Below are positions 6,269-12,832 of a stretch of DNA of 12,832 bases, in pieces. Both the position numbers and the translations under genes were made by a program. The notes under the pieces were generated by a model. The model did not search any database. It was not told the DNA's origin and worked only from the letters and a program-made list of their open reading frames with translations. The stretch is taken from the NCBI GenBank assembly GCA_037131145.1, contig JBAXRP010000120.1, forward strand, positions 1 to 12,832, in the 5' to 3' direction. The DNA is from CAIVAT01 sp037131145 (GTDB taxonomy: Bacteria; Bacteroidota; Bacteroidia; Bacteroidales; FEN-979). The stretch's first letter is position 1. Every line of letters starts with the position of its first letter.

Positions 6269-6350
6269 GTTCTAAGTTCCAGGTTCCAAGTTCCAAATCC
6301 GAAATCTGAAATCTGAAATCTGAAATCCGAAATCCCAAATCCCAAATAAA
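6269..6350 (+). repeat. Two heptamer arrays directly upstream of the obgE start
   Basis: First about four units of GTTCYAR (6269-6296: GTTCTAA, GTTCCAG, GTTCCAA, GTTCCAA), then seven units of AAATCYS (6295-6343: CCG, CTG x3, CCG, CCC x2 as the variable ends) and a partial AAAT. The array ends 7 bp before the TTG start of obgE, so the ribosome-binding region of obgE consists of repeat sequence. The 165 bp between adk and obgE hold no gene; 6222-6268 is unremarkable. Confidence 0.85.
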
Positions 6351-7343
6351 TTGTCTGACTCCAACTTTGTAGATTACGTAAAGATTCATTGCGCTTCCGG
6401 GAACGGCGGCGCCGGTTCAAGACATTTCATGCGTACCCGTACAAACGCTCATGGCGGTCCCGACGGCGGCGACGGCGGTAGGGGAGGGCATGTAATCCTT
6501 AGAGGGAACAGCCAGTTCTGGACATTACTTCATCTGAAATTCACAAAGCATCTGAAGGCAGACCATGGCGAAGCGGGTTCCAAGCAGTTAATGCATGGCG
6601 CCAACGGAAAGGATGTGGTTGTTGATGTACCGCTTGGAACTATAGCCCGCGACTCGGAAACCGGTGAATTCGAGTGTGAGATCACTGAAGATGGGCAGTC
6701 CTTTATCCTGGTTCCCGGTGGTCGCGGCGGTTTGGGCAATGATCACTTCAAAACCCCAACCCGCCAGGCGCCGAAATTCGCGCAGCCCGGAGAACCGGGG
6801 TTGGAGTTCTGGAAAATTCTGGAACTTAAACTTCTTGCCGATGTTGGATTGGTTGGTTTCCCAAATGCAGGAAAATCTACATTGCTATCGGTAATTTCCG
6901 CAGCAAAACCTCAGATTGCCGATTATCCGTTCACTACCCTGGTTCCCAATCTCGGTATGGTGAATTATCATAACCAGCGTTCGTTTGTGATGGCCGATAT
7001 CCCCGGAATCATTGAAGGCGCCCATGAAGGCAGAGGATTGGGATTAAGGTTTCTCAGACATATTGAACGCAATTCCATACTGTTATTTATGGTTCCTGTG
7101 GATACGAAAGATATACGAAAGGAATATGACATCCTGTTAAATGAACTGGCGCAATATAATCCTGAATTACTCGATAAAACCCGCGTTCTGGCAATTACCA
7201 AATCTGACCTTGCAGATCAGGAGATTCTTAATGAACTGAAAAATGATCTACCTGATATCCCGCATGTATTCATATCCTCTCATAAAAAAACAGGATTGGA
7301 AAAGTTGAAGAAGATGTTGTGGGATGAGTTGAATAGCGTGTAG
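6351..7343 (+). CDS. obgE: Obg family GTPase (ObgE/CgtA)
   Basis: Essential GTPase that acts in assembly of the large ribosomal subunit and links it to stress and cell-cycle control. At 330 aa it has an N-terminal Obg fold with the glycine-rich repeats GGPDGGDGGRGG (35-46) and GGRGGLGN (123-130). The G domain follows with G1 GFPNAGKST (169-177), switch I DYPFTTLVPNLG (191-202), G3 DIPG (216-219), G4 TKSD (283-286) and a G5 region SSH at 309-311 (usually S-A-x). There is no C-terminal OCT domain, as in other short Obg proteins. The start is TTG 6351: the family N-terminus (M-x-x-S-N-F-V-D-Y-V) fits this codon and there is no ATG nearby. The leader is a heptamer array. It stops at TAG 7341-7343, abutted by another heptamer array. 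Confidence 0.96.
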   Translation: MSDSNFVDYVKIHCASGNGGAGSRHFMRTRTNAHGGPDGGDGGRGGHVILRGNSQFWTLLHLKFTKHLKADHGEAGSKQLMHGANGKDVVVDVPLGTIARDSETGEFECEITEDGQSFILVPGGRGGLGNDHFKTPTRQAPKFAQPGEPGLEFWKILELKLLADVGLVGFPNAGKSTLLSVISAAKPQIADYPFTTLVPNLGMVNYHNQRSFVMADIPGIIEGAHEGRGLGLRFLRHIERNSILLFMVPVDTKDIRKEYDILLNELAQYNPELLDKTRVLAITKSDLADQEILNELKNDLPDIPHVFISSHKKTGLEKLKKMLWDELNSV

Positions 7344-7370
7344 GACGAGGGACGAAGGACGAGGGATTTA
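7343..7370 (+). repeat. Heptamer tandem repeat (GGACGAR) at the obgE stop
   Basis: Units GGACGAG, GGACGAA and GGACGAG, then a diverged GGATTTA, run from 7343 to 7370. The first G is the last base of the obgE TAG. The rest of the gap to the PAP2 gene (7371-7408) shows no clear promoter. Confidence 0.75.
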
Positions 7371-7408
7371 GAACGTATTTTCAACCTGCAACCTTAAATT
7401 AATACTTG

Positions 7409-7978
7409 ATGCTTGAATTCTTAAAATCCTTTGATCAGAGTTTGTTCTTATTTTTAAACGGGGTTCATTGTAGTTTTCTGGATCCGTTTTTTTTTTACGG
7501 AACTAATAACATCACATGGATCCCTTTATTTCTTTTGCTGCTTTATCTTGTGATCATGCGTTACCATTGGCGTTCGGTATGGATTATTTTTTTTGCTGCG
7601 CTGATGATCCTTTTCAGCGATCAGCTTTCAAATATTTTCAAGGAATGGGTTGCCCGGCCTCGTCCTACCCATGAACCCGGTTTAACGGCTATACATACTG
7701 TAAACGGTTATCTCGGAGGTCAAAACGGCTTTTATTCTGCGCACGCATCAACAACTCTCGCCATCGCAGTATTTATGATTATCCTTTTAGGCAAACCTTT
7801 TCGTTATTTTCCTCTATTAATGATTGCCTGGGCATTTTTTATGGCTTATACCCGGATTTATCTTGGGGTTCACTATCCTGGCGATATCATTACAGGATGG
7901 ATTGCAGGCGGCTGGATCGGCTGGGGTTTTGGTCAGCTTTGCGGCTGGTTCATCAGGAAGCCGGTTTTGCAGGAGTAA
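7409..7978 (+). CDS. PAP2-family (type 2 phosphatidic acid phosphatase) membrane protein
   Basis: Predicted inner-membrane lipid phosphatase; relatives act on undecaprenyl pyrophosphate or phosphatidic acid derivatives. At 189 aa it has about five to six hydrophobic segments (roughly 34-51, 56-73, 114-127, 134-147, 160-182). The three phosphatase motifs are present: K78-x6-R85-P86 (KEWVARPRP), SAH at 110-112 (usually SGH) with the catalytic His112, and R149-x5-H155-x3-D159 (RIYLGVHYPGD). The Gly-to-Ala change in motif 2 is mild and common enough not to imply loss of activity. I took ATG 7409; a TTG lies just before it (7406). It follows obgE by 65 bp on the same strand and is convergent with copA, with only 31 bp between the stops. 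The exact lipid substrate cannot be told. Confidence 0.9.
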   Translation: MLEFLKSFDQSLFLFLNGVHCSFLDPFFFYGTNNITWIPLFLLLLYLVIMRYHWRSVWIIFFAALMILFSDQLSNIFKEWVARPRPTHEPGLTAIHTVNGYLGGQNGFYSAHASTTLAIAVFMIILLGKPFRYFPLLMIAWAFFMAYTRIYLGVHYPGDIITGWIAGGWIGWGFGQLCGWFIRKPVLQE

Positions 7979-8021
7979 TATTTCATTCAGATTTTCGCAG
8001 ATTTTTCACTCAGACTTTCAC
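7979..8021 (-). repeat. Degenerate 12-mer repeat spanning the copA stop codon
   Basis: On the minus strand, GTGAAAGTCTGA (8021-8010), GTGAAAAATCTG (8009-7998) and CGAAAATCTGAA (7997-7986) follow each other and end in TGAAATA. The first unit supplies the last two residues and the TGA stop of copA. It fills the whole gap between the convergent PAP2 and copA genes. No T-tract terminator is visible. Confidence 0.6.
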
Positions 8022-10733
8022 GGTTTTATTCCGTTTTCTGATAAAAGCTATTAGTAAAACCGGAATGGATGCAAAGGCAATGACAATAAAGCCAATTGAA
8101 ATAATCTTTAGCTGAGTCAAGGTTGTGATGTGGTTTATCAGCATACTCATCCCGCCGTGCATCGTGATTAACGGAAAGCCAACCATAATAGTAAGCGCGG
8201 CGGCTGGCGCAATAATCCTTGGCACAAGACTGAAAACCTGACGAATCAGCGGTTTTGGAGGTGCAAAAGTTTGTACTTTGAACGCGCGAAGGGTTAAACT
8301 GTTGGCGACAACAAAAATGGAGCTGAATGCCATGGCTCCGGCTGCAAACATAGGGCTGAGTAGTCCAAATGCAGCAATTGGGATCAGAGCTACGTTATAA
8401 AACAGAGCCCATATAAGGTTTTGAACTATTGTTTCCCAAGCGCCGCGCGAAAGGGCAATGGCTCGCCCAATGCCGCGAGGATCGCCGCTTATCAGGGTAA
8501 CTCCCGCTGCCGCGATTGCTACATCGGCGCCAACGCCAATGGCAATTCCGACATCCGCCTGAGCCAGAGCCGGCGCATCGTTGATACCATCGCCCACCAT
8601 AGCCACAACCGGGGCGGGCATACCTGAAACAATAACTGACTGCATTTCCCTGATGGCGTCGGCTTTTCCGCCGGGCAATATCTCTGCAATCACCCTTTCA
8701 ATCCCAACCTGAACGGCAATTGCTTCCGCCGCAGCCCGGTTATCGCCGGTTAACATCACCACCTCAAGTCCCAAACGATGCAGATCGGCAATTGCCTCTT
8801 TTGAACCGGGTTTTGGAGTATCGGCAACTGCAATCAACCCTGAAACACTTGCAGATTGCCCATCTTCAGAACTTGCCACAACCATTACCGTTTTTCCTTC
8901 AGCCTGTAACCTTGTAACGTCATTCTGGAAGTCAATGATGGGAATAAGATCATTTTGCATCATCCGTGGATTTCCAATCACTACGGTTTTCGATCCAACA
9001 ACCGCGCGAATCCCAAAGCCGGCAACTGCCCTGAACTGCACCGGCGACTGCAATTTAATTCCTTTCGCCTCGCCTGCTTTTACAATTATCCGCCCCAGCG
9101 GATGCTCAGACCCCTGCTCGGCAGAGGCAGCCAAACCAAGCATTTCATCGGGCGTGAAGTGAGGCGATGCAATAATATCAGTAATTTCGGGCATTCCACG
9201 TGTGATGGTACCGGTTTTATCCAAAACCACCACCTTAATGCGACCGGTTCGCTCCAGCGTTTCACTGTTTTTAAAAAGAATTCCGTTTTCGGCTCCCTTT
9301 GATGTTCCCACCATTATGGCAGTGGGAGTGGCAAGTCCGATTGCACACGGGCAAGCGATTACCAGAACTGCGATGGCATTCATCATAGCTCCGGTCCAGT
9401 CATGCCTGTCAACCAATACCCAACTCCCAAATGTAATCAGCGCAAGGGCAATTATCACCGGCACAAAATAGCGACCAATTTCGTCGGTAATTTTCTGGAT
9501 AGGCGCTTTACCGGCTTGAGCTTCCTGCACCAGCCTGACAATCTGGGAAAGAGTGGTATTCTTTCCCACTTTGGTTGCTTCAAATTTTATCAAACCTTCG
9601 CGGTTTATCGTGGCGCCGATAACATCATCGCCGGGACCTTTACTCACAGGCATTGATTCTCCAGTAATCATTGATTCTTCTATTGCAGAGCGACCTTCGC
9701 TGATAATTCCATCAACCGGAATTTTTTCTCCGGGACGAACAACCACCAAATCGCCAACCTGAACATCTTCAATGTTTATTTCGGTTTCAGCGCCATTGCG
9801 GATGACGGTAGCCATGCGGGCGCGTAATCCCATCAACGCTTTTAGCGCCTGCGATGTTTTTCCTTTGGCGCGGGTTTCGAGAAATTTTCCAAGCCTGATG
9901 AGGGTGATTATGGAAGCGCTGGTTTCGAAAAAGATATTCTGACTGTTTATAACGCCAACAGTAACGAGAAGACTGGAGAACCATGCCACCGACGAGCCAA
10001 GCATGATCAGAACATCCATGTTGGCGCTACCGGCGCGTAAGCTCTTGAAAGCGCCAATATAAAACTGCCAGCCTACCACAAACTGGACGACAGTAGCGAA
10101 GGCGAGCATAGCAAATTGGTCATAAGCAAATCCGACTAAGCCAAAGTCCCGCGCCATGCTGTAAACAATTATTGGGATGGTGAAAACGAGTCCAATAATC
10201 AGCAAATGTTTTTGATTTCTCAGCGCTGCGGCGCGAACACTTGCTTCCACATCCTCCATCTCTTCGGCGTTGGCTGCCTGAATGGGATTGTAACCAGCTT
10301 TTTTAATCACCCGGATCAGTTCGGCAACGCCTGTCATACCAGGAATGAACTCAAATGAGAGATGTTCTGTTGCAAAGCTAACGTTGGCGGCGAGGACTCC
10401 GTTCTGCCGGAGCAATAACTTTTCCAGCGCCAACGCATCTGAATGGTCGTGCATTCCGGTTATGGGAAATTCCGCCTTTCCGGTGGCAATGCCAAATCCG
10501 ATATGGCGGACGCCGGCAATAATTCCCAGCTCAGTTACCTTTTCCGGATCAAAAGTTACACTAAGTTTTTCGCTTGCGAGGTCAACGTGAACTTCTCCGA
10601 TACCTTGCAGTTTAACCAATGATCGTTCAATATTGGCAGCGCAATTTGCGCATGACATACCGGTAATGGGCATGATGGCGCGTTTGAATTCATTCATACT
10701 GTCATCTAAAGCTGACTGCAATGGATTTTTCAT
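8010..10733 (-). CDS. copA: Cu+-transporting P1B-type ATPase (CopA)
   Basis: Inner-membrane pump that exports Cu+ from the cytoplasm using ATP. At 907 aa it is longer than typical CopA (~750-840). Order: HMA domain 1 with GMSCANC (Cys28 and Cys31); HMA domain 2 (about 88-150) whose Cys pair is replaced by HDHS at 95-98; membrane helices; TGES (357-360); CPC (461-463); DKTGT (505-509, phosphorylated Asp505); SEHP (542-545); GDGIND (715-720). The Cu+ signature in the last core helices is complete: Tyr779-Asn780 and M801-x-x-S804-S805. After residue ~820 an unusual ~85-residue extension adds two likely membrane helices (about 840-860 and 876-898). A short extra segment (about 699-708) precedes GDGIND. 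ATG 10733 was taken; ATG at codon 13 (10697) is possible. No CsoR or CueR regulator lies nearby. Confidence 0.96.
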   Translation of the reverse strand: MKNPLQSALDDSMNEFKRAIMPITGMSCANCAANIERSLVKLQGIGEVHVDLASEKLSVTFDPEKVTELGIIAGVRHIGFGIATGKAEFPITGMHDHSDALALEKLLLRQNGVLAANVSFATEHLSFEFIPGMTGVAELIRVIKKAGYNPIQAANAEEMEDVEASVRAAALRNQKHLLIIGLVFTIPIIVYSMARDFGLVGFAYDQFAMLAFATVVQFVVGWQFYIGAFKSLRAGSANMDVLIMLGSSVAWFSSLLVTVGVINSQNIFFETSASIITLIRLGKFLETRAKGKTSQALKALMGLRARMATVIRNGAETEINIEDVQVGDLVVVRPGEKIPVDGIISEGRSAIEESMITGESMPVSKGPGDDVIGATINREGLIKFEATKVGKNTTLSQIVRLVQEAQAGKAPIQKITDEIGRYFVPVIIALALITFGSWVLVDRHDWTGAMMNAIAVLVIACPCAIGLATPTAIMVGTSKGAENGILFKNSETLERTGRIKVVVLDKTGTITRGMPEITDIIASPHFTPDEMLGLAASAEQGSEHPLGRIIVKAGEAKGIKLQSPVQFRAVAGFGIRAVVGSKTVVIGNPRMMQNDLIPIIDFQNDVTRLQAEGKTVMVVASSEDGQSASVSGLIAVADTPKPGSKEAIADLHRLGLEVVMLTGDNRAAAEAIAVQVGIERVIAEILPGGKADAIREMQSVIVSGMPAPVVAMVGDGINDAPALAQADVGIAIGVGADVAIAAAGVTLISGDPRGIGRAIALSRGAWETIVQNLIWALFYNVALIPIAAFGLLSPMFAAGAMAFSSIFVVANSLTLRAFKVQTFAPPKPLIRQVFSLVPRIIAPAAALTIMVGFPLITMHGGMSMLINHITTLTQLKIISIGFIVIAFASIPVLLIAFIRKRNKTVKV

Positions 10734-10795
10734 GTTTTAATATCAAGGAGATGATGTTGATAGGAATGAATTTTGAAATCTTACATCTATCGCAG

Positions 10796-10852
10796 GTGGC
10801 TTTAGCCAACTTAAATAGAAAGATATGATTCAAGTTTCCCGGCTTTAGCCAC
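10796..10852. repeat. Imperfect inverted repeat upstream of copA
   Basis: GTGGCTTTAGCC plus AACTT (10796-10812) faces AAGTT and CCGGCTTTAGCCAC (10832-10852). The two arms pair along about 15 bases, with a bulge of three and a central AA/TT mismatch. Each arm also contains its own mini-palindrome (TGGCT-TT-AGCCA at 10797-10808). It sits in the 154 bp gap between the permease stop and copA. It may be a REP-like element, a permease transcript end, or a copA leader structure. No exact TAnnTTTG element was found in this gap; TATCTTTC on the minus strand is the nearest. Confidence 0.55.
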
Positions 10853-10887
10853 ATTATCTGAAACAAACACTATATATAAGTCAGCAA

Positions 10888-11973
10888 TTAATTCTCATTA
10901 GGTTTCGATTCGGCATTTAACCAGGATAGAAATAGATTATACCCCAGCGAAAGAGCCACCGCTCCAACAAACAGTCCTATAGCGCCGAAACTGACGAACC
11001 CGCCAATAGCGCCAAGGAAAATTACCAGCATAGGAACCGGCGCGCCGCGACCAAGTAAAATCGGTTTAAGCACATTGTCAATCACAAGCAGCGGCGCACA
11101 CCAGATCATAAGCAGGATTGCTGAAAGCGTACTCAGTTTGATGAAAGCATATATCAATACGCCTACAACCACCGGACCGATTCCTATCTGGACCAGGGCA
11201 AGTAAAAAGCTGATAAGCGCCCATAGACCGGCGCCAGGAATACCTGCTACCAGGAAACCTATCCCTGAAAGAAATGCCTGGATAAACGCTACTCCGAGAA
11301 TACCACGCGCTACATTCCTTACAGTAATATCGGCGTTGGAAATAGTTTCAATCCCCTTTTCGCCCATCAGTCTGACGGCGATTTTCCGGGATATTTTTGA
11401 TCCTGTTTCTGAAAAAACAAGCATGATACCGGAGATGATAATCGAAACAATGAACATCAGTAAACCAAGTCCGGCATTGGTTAACATTGACAGAAACCAG
11501 GTGAGACCGGTCATCAACTGTGTCTGGTATTCCTTCGCAACATCTGTAAGGTTTTCCGATGAATGTTGCCACAGATCGAACAACCACGGTCCGATCACGG
11601 GCAAGGATTTAACAGTCTCGCCCGGCGGTGGGATAAGACTGTTTCCATTCTTCATTGCTTCGCGTATCCATACCACTGCCTCCGAGAGGGATCCTCCCAG
11701 CATTGCAACCGGCGCCATGATCAACAGCAGGAGGAAAAGCGTAACAAAAACCGCAGCAGTTTTTGCATGGTTCCGCAGTTTCCGTTTCAACCAGTCGTAA
11801 AATGGGTAAACTGCAACCGCGATAATCACTCCCCAAAGGGTAATCATCAGAAATGGTTTTAGAATCAGGAAGCACCAAAATATAAGTCCGATAATCAAAC
11901 CTATCTTTATAGTAACTTCAAGGCTTTTGCCTACATAACCAGGTTCATTGTGTGGTGTTTCGGGTAATTCCAT
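10888..11973 (-). CDS. AI-2E family transporter (PerM-like permease)
   Basis: Inner-membrane protein of the AI-2E/PerM family; members have been tied to autoinducer-2 export, Na+/H+ exchange or other roles, so the substrate is open. At 361 aa it has the standard length and seven to eight hydrophobic segments (about 22-45, 46-60, 72-94, 160-187, 223-245, 248-278, 282-298, 312-345). The soluble loop at about 100-155 and the C-terminal signature are typical: DNVLKPILLGRG (299-310), then the IFLGAIGG segment and FGAIGLFVG (329-337). ATG 11973 gives a short hydrophilic N-terminus before the first helix. It lies 33 bp after the AbiEii-like gene and 154 bp before copA, both on the same strand; an inverted repeat separates it from copA. 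No functional link to copper is evident. Confidence 0.93.
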   Translation of the reverse strand: MELPETPHNEPGYVGKSLEVTIKIGLIIGLIFWCFLILKPFLMITLWGVIIAVAVYPFYDWLKRKLRNHAKTAAVFVTLFLLLLIMAPVAMLGGSLSEAVVWIREAMKNGNSLIPPPGETVKSLPVIGPWLFDLWQHSSENLTDVAKEYQTQLMTGLTWFLSMLTNAGLGLLMFIVSIIISGIMLVFSETGSKISRKIAVRLMGEKGIETISNADITVRNVARGILGVAFIQAFLSGIGFLVAGIPGAGLWALISFLLALVQIGIGPVVVGVLIYAFIKLSTLSAILLMIWCAPLLVIDNVLKPILLGRGAPVPMLVIFLGAIGGFVSFGAIGLFVGAVALSLGYNLFLSWLNAESKPNEN

Positions 11974-12006
11974 GTAATTTGAACTTTATAATAAACAAAA
12001 AATTAT

Positions 12007-12498
12007 TTAATTGCCGACTACCTGTTTACCATGAAGATAATTCAAGACTGCTTTCTCAATTCGTCTCTTCACATTTGACCATTTCAATAACGGATCCTTT
12101 ATTAAAACCGGGTAATCAGCAAGATCTACATCGGTAAAATAAATCAGGCTTTTGAGAATAAAAGTATCATTTTGCTGGTTGTATTTTTCTTTGTAAAAAT
12201 CGAGCATATTTCCAATGCTGTATTTGGAAAGAAAATAGTAAATGTCAATGAAATCTTTAGATCGTGTGCCGCTGAGCGAAATGGCATTAAGTTTCATCGC
12301 AATGATATCCTGTTCGGATAAAACCGAGATTCCACAACTGAAATTTGAGAAAAGGGCTATATCAACCGATTTACGATGCCCAAGGTATAATGCCAGCGCA
12401 GAGCCTCCGGGTAGGTGAAATTGATTAAGATAAGTTTTGCTTTGCAATGATATTATGAGTTCCAGCGTTGATTTTTCAACCGTTTCGTTGTGTAACAT
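12007..12498 (-). pseudogene. AbiEii/AbiGii-like nucleotidyltransferase, internally deleted and probably inactive
   Basis: Related to the AbiEii/AbiGii toxin family (DNA polymerase beta-like nucleotidyltransferases that act as toxins or abortive-infection effectors). The N-terminal GGS (31-33) with ALALYLGHRKS before the acidic motif is the family start of the active site, but the expected D-x-D reads D46-I-A48, so the second Asp is gone. Right after LFSNFS (49-54) the sequence jumps to GISVLSEQDIIAMKLNAIS (56 onward), a region that in relatives comes about 45-50 residues later; the missing part would carry the third catalytic Asp. The product is 163 aa against the usual ~210. The C-terminal helical part (TRSKDFIDIYYFL onward) is intact. 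ATG 12498 lies inside the preceding frame. The deletion keeps frame, so a stable but inactive protein could still be made. Confidence 0.75.
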
Positions 12499-12761
12499 TT
12501 AAATCTTTTAGCAGGTATTTTAAAAAATTTCCGAATAAAGTTGAAAGTCTTTGGATCGAGATAATTAAGGTTCATCAATACTTCAACAACCCGATCTCTT
12601 CCGTAAAATTATTTTATCAGATTAATTTCATCAATATTTCCAAGATTGAAAATTCGCTCACTGATCAACCGCGCCGACAATTGATCATCAATCTTAGATA
12701 TATCAACATCCCAAAAATACTGAAGTTTTAACCTGGCAATAATCCCCTGGAATGAATTCAT
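12453..12761 (-). pseudogene. Upstream partner of the AbiEii-like gene (antitoxin-like), broken by an in-frame TAA
   Basis: From ATG 12761 the minus strand reads MNSFQGIIARLKLQYFWDVD and on to residue 50, then TAA (12611-12609), then continues in frame with FYGRDRVVEVLMNLNYLDPK (52-71) and a basic end KCYTTKR, closing at TAA 12455-12453. The whole 102-codon frame resembles small Bacteroidota proteins (a W-D-x-D near the N-terminus and L-x-P-K-T-x-N-F near the C-terminus) that are encoded just before AbiEii-type toxins and are presumed partners. The overlap of 46 bp with the downstream gene is what a coupled pair would show. A single change at codon 51 (for example AAA to TAA) explains the stop. 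The family likeness is from memory. Confidence 0.65.
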
Positions 12762-12779
12762 TCAAACGTGTTTTATTTT

Positions 12780-12809
12780 CAAAGGTACGATTTTTTGGCT
12801 ATAGACAAT
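12780..12809 (-). promoter_or_regulatory. Bacteroidota-type promoter for the two-gene module
   Basis: On the minus strand a -33-like ATTG (12809-12806) is followed after 18 bp by TACCTTTG (12787-12780), an exact match to the TAnnTTTG -7 consensus. Transcription starting about 7 bp further on would leave a leader of roughly 12 nt before ATG 12761. It is the best promoter in the window because both boxes are near their proper spacing. Confidence 0.55.
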
Positions 12810-12832
12810 GTGAATTGACGCCATTAAATCCA

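Noticed and set aside
6269..6350. A CRISPR array before obgE.
   Set aside because: The units are 7 bp with no spacers, so this is a simple tandem array.
11075..11800. A 241-codon plus-strand frame inside the AI-2E permease gene.
   Set aside because: It lies opposite a well-supported membrane protein gene and its translation has no family features; it is an antisense shadow.
3277..12611. Reassignment or programmed read-through of TAA, because two genes (RhuM and the antitoxin-like gene) have an in-frame TAA followed by TTT with coding sequence beyond it.
   Set aside because: Core genes (the mutase, adk and the PAP2 gene) use TAA as a normal terminator, and both affected genes are accessory and show other signs of decay. 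Nonsense mutation is the simpler explanation.
12468..12731. An 87-codon plus-strand frame at the right end.
   Set aside because: It is antisense to the antitoxin-like gene, whose minus-strand reading has family resemblance and a promoter.

Overview
The window looks like a chromosomal segment of a member of the Bacteroidota (Bacteroidetes). Three lines of sequence evidence point there: the gene order hpt-adk-obgE, promoter-like elements of the form TAnnTTTG instead of a sigma70 -10 box, and starts with little or no Shine-Dalgarno sequence. No rRNA, tRNA, CRISPR array or complete insertion sequence was seen.

Left part (1-2318, + strand): the C-terminal half of a methylmalonyl-CoA mutase large subunit, cut by the window edge, followed after the stop codon by an M16 zinc peptidase. 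The next stretch (2338-3703) is accessory. It holds a RhuM-family gene cut short by an in-frame TAA with its C-terminal tail still readable, a probable 5' scrap of a type I restriction gene (hsdR) starting in an ATGA overlap with that tail, and about 150 bp with no recognisable gene. This looks like the relic of a restriction-modification locus.

Middle part (3704-7978): a class I O-methyltransferase carrying an in-frame palindromic insertion; then purE (- strand) and hpt (+ strand) reading away from a shared 72 bp promoter region; then adk, obgE and a PAP2-family membrane phosphatase, all on +. purE and hpt serve de novo purine synthesis and salvage, adk balances adenine nucleotides, and obgE is a ribosome-assembly GTPase. 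This region is full of small repeats: octamers just after the purE and hpt stops, a GC-rich hairpin just after the adk stop, heptamers just before the obgE start and just after its stop, and degenerate 12-mers across the copA stop.

Right part (8010-12832, - strand): a Cu+-type P1B ATPase (CopA) with a second metal-binding domain that lacks its Cys pair and with a C-terminal extension predicted to add membrane segments; an AI-2E family permease; and a two-gene abortive-infection/toxin-antitoxin-like module. The module has decayed in both genes: the upstream gene has an internal TAA, and the AbiEii-like nucleotidyltransferase has lost an acidic residue of its catalytic motif and about 45-50 residues.

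No complete new system is evident. The most unusual signals are the short repeats that repeatedly begin at stop codons, the palindromic element inserted in frame in the O-methyltransferase, and two independently decaying defence-type loci whose frames stay readable past their lesions.
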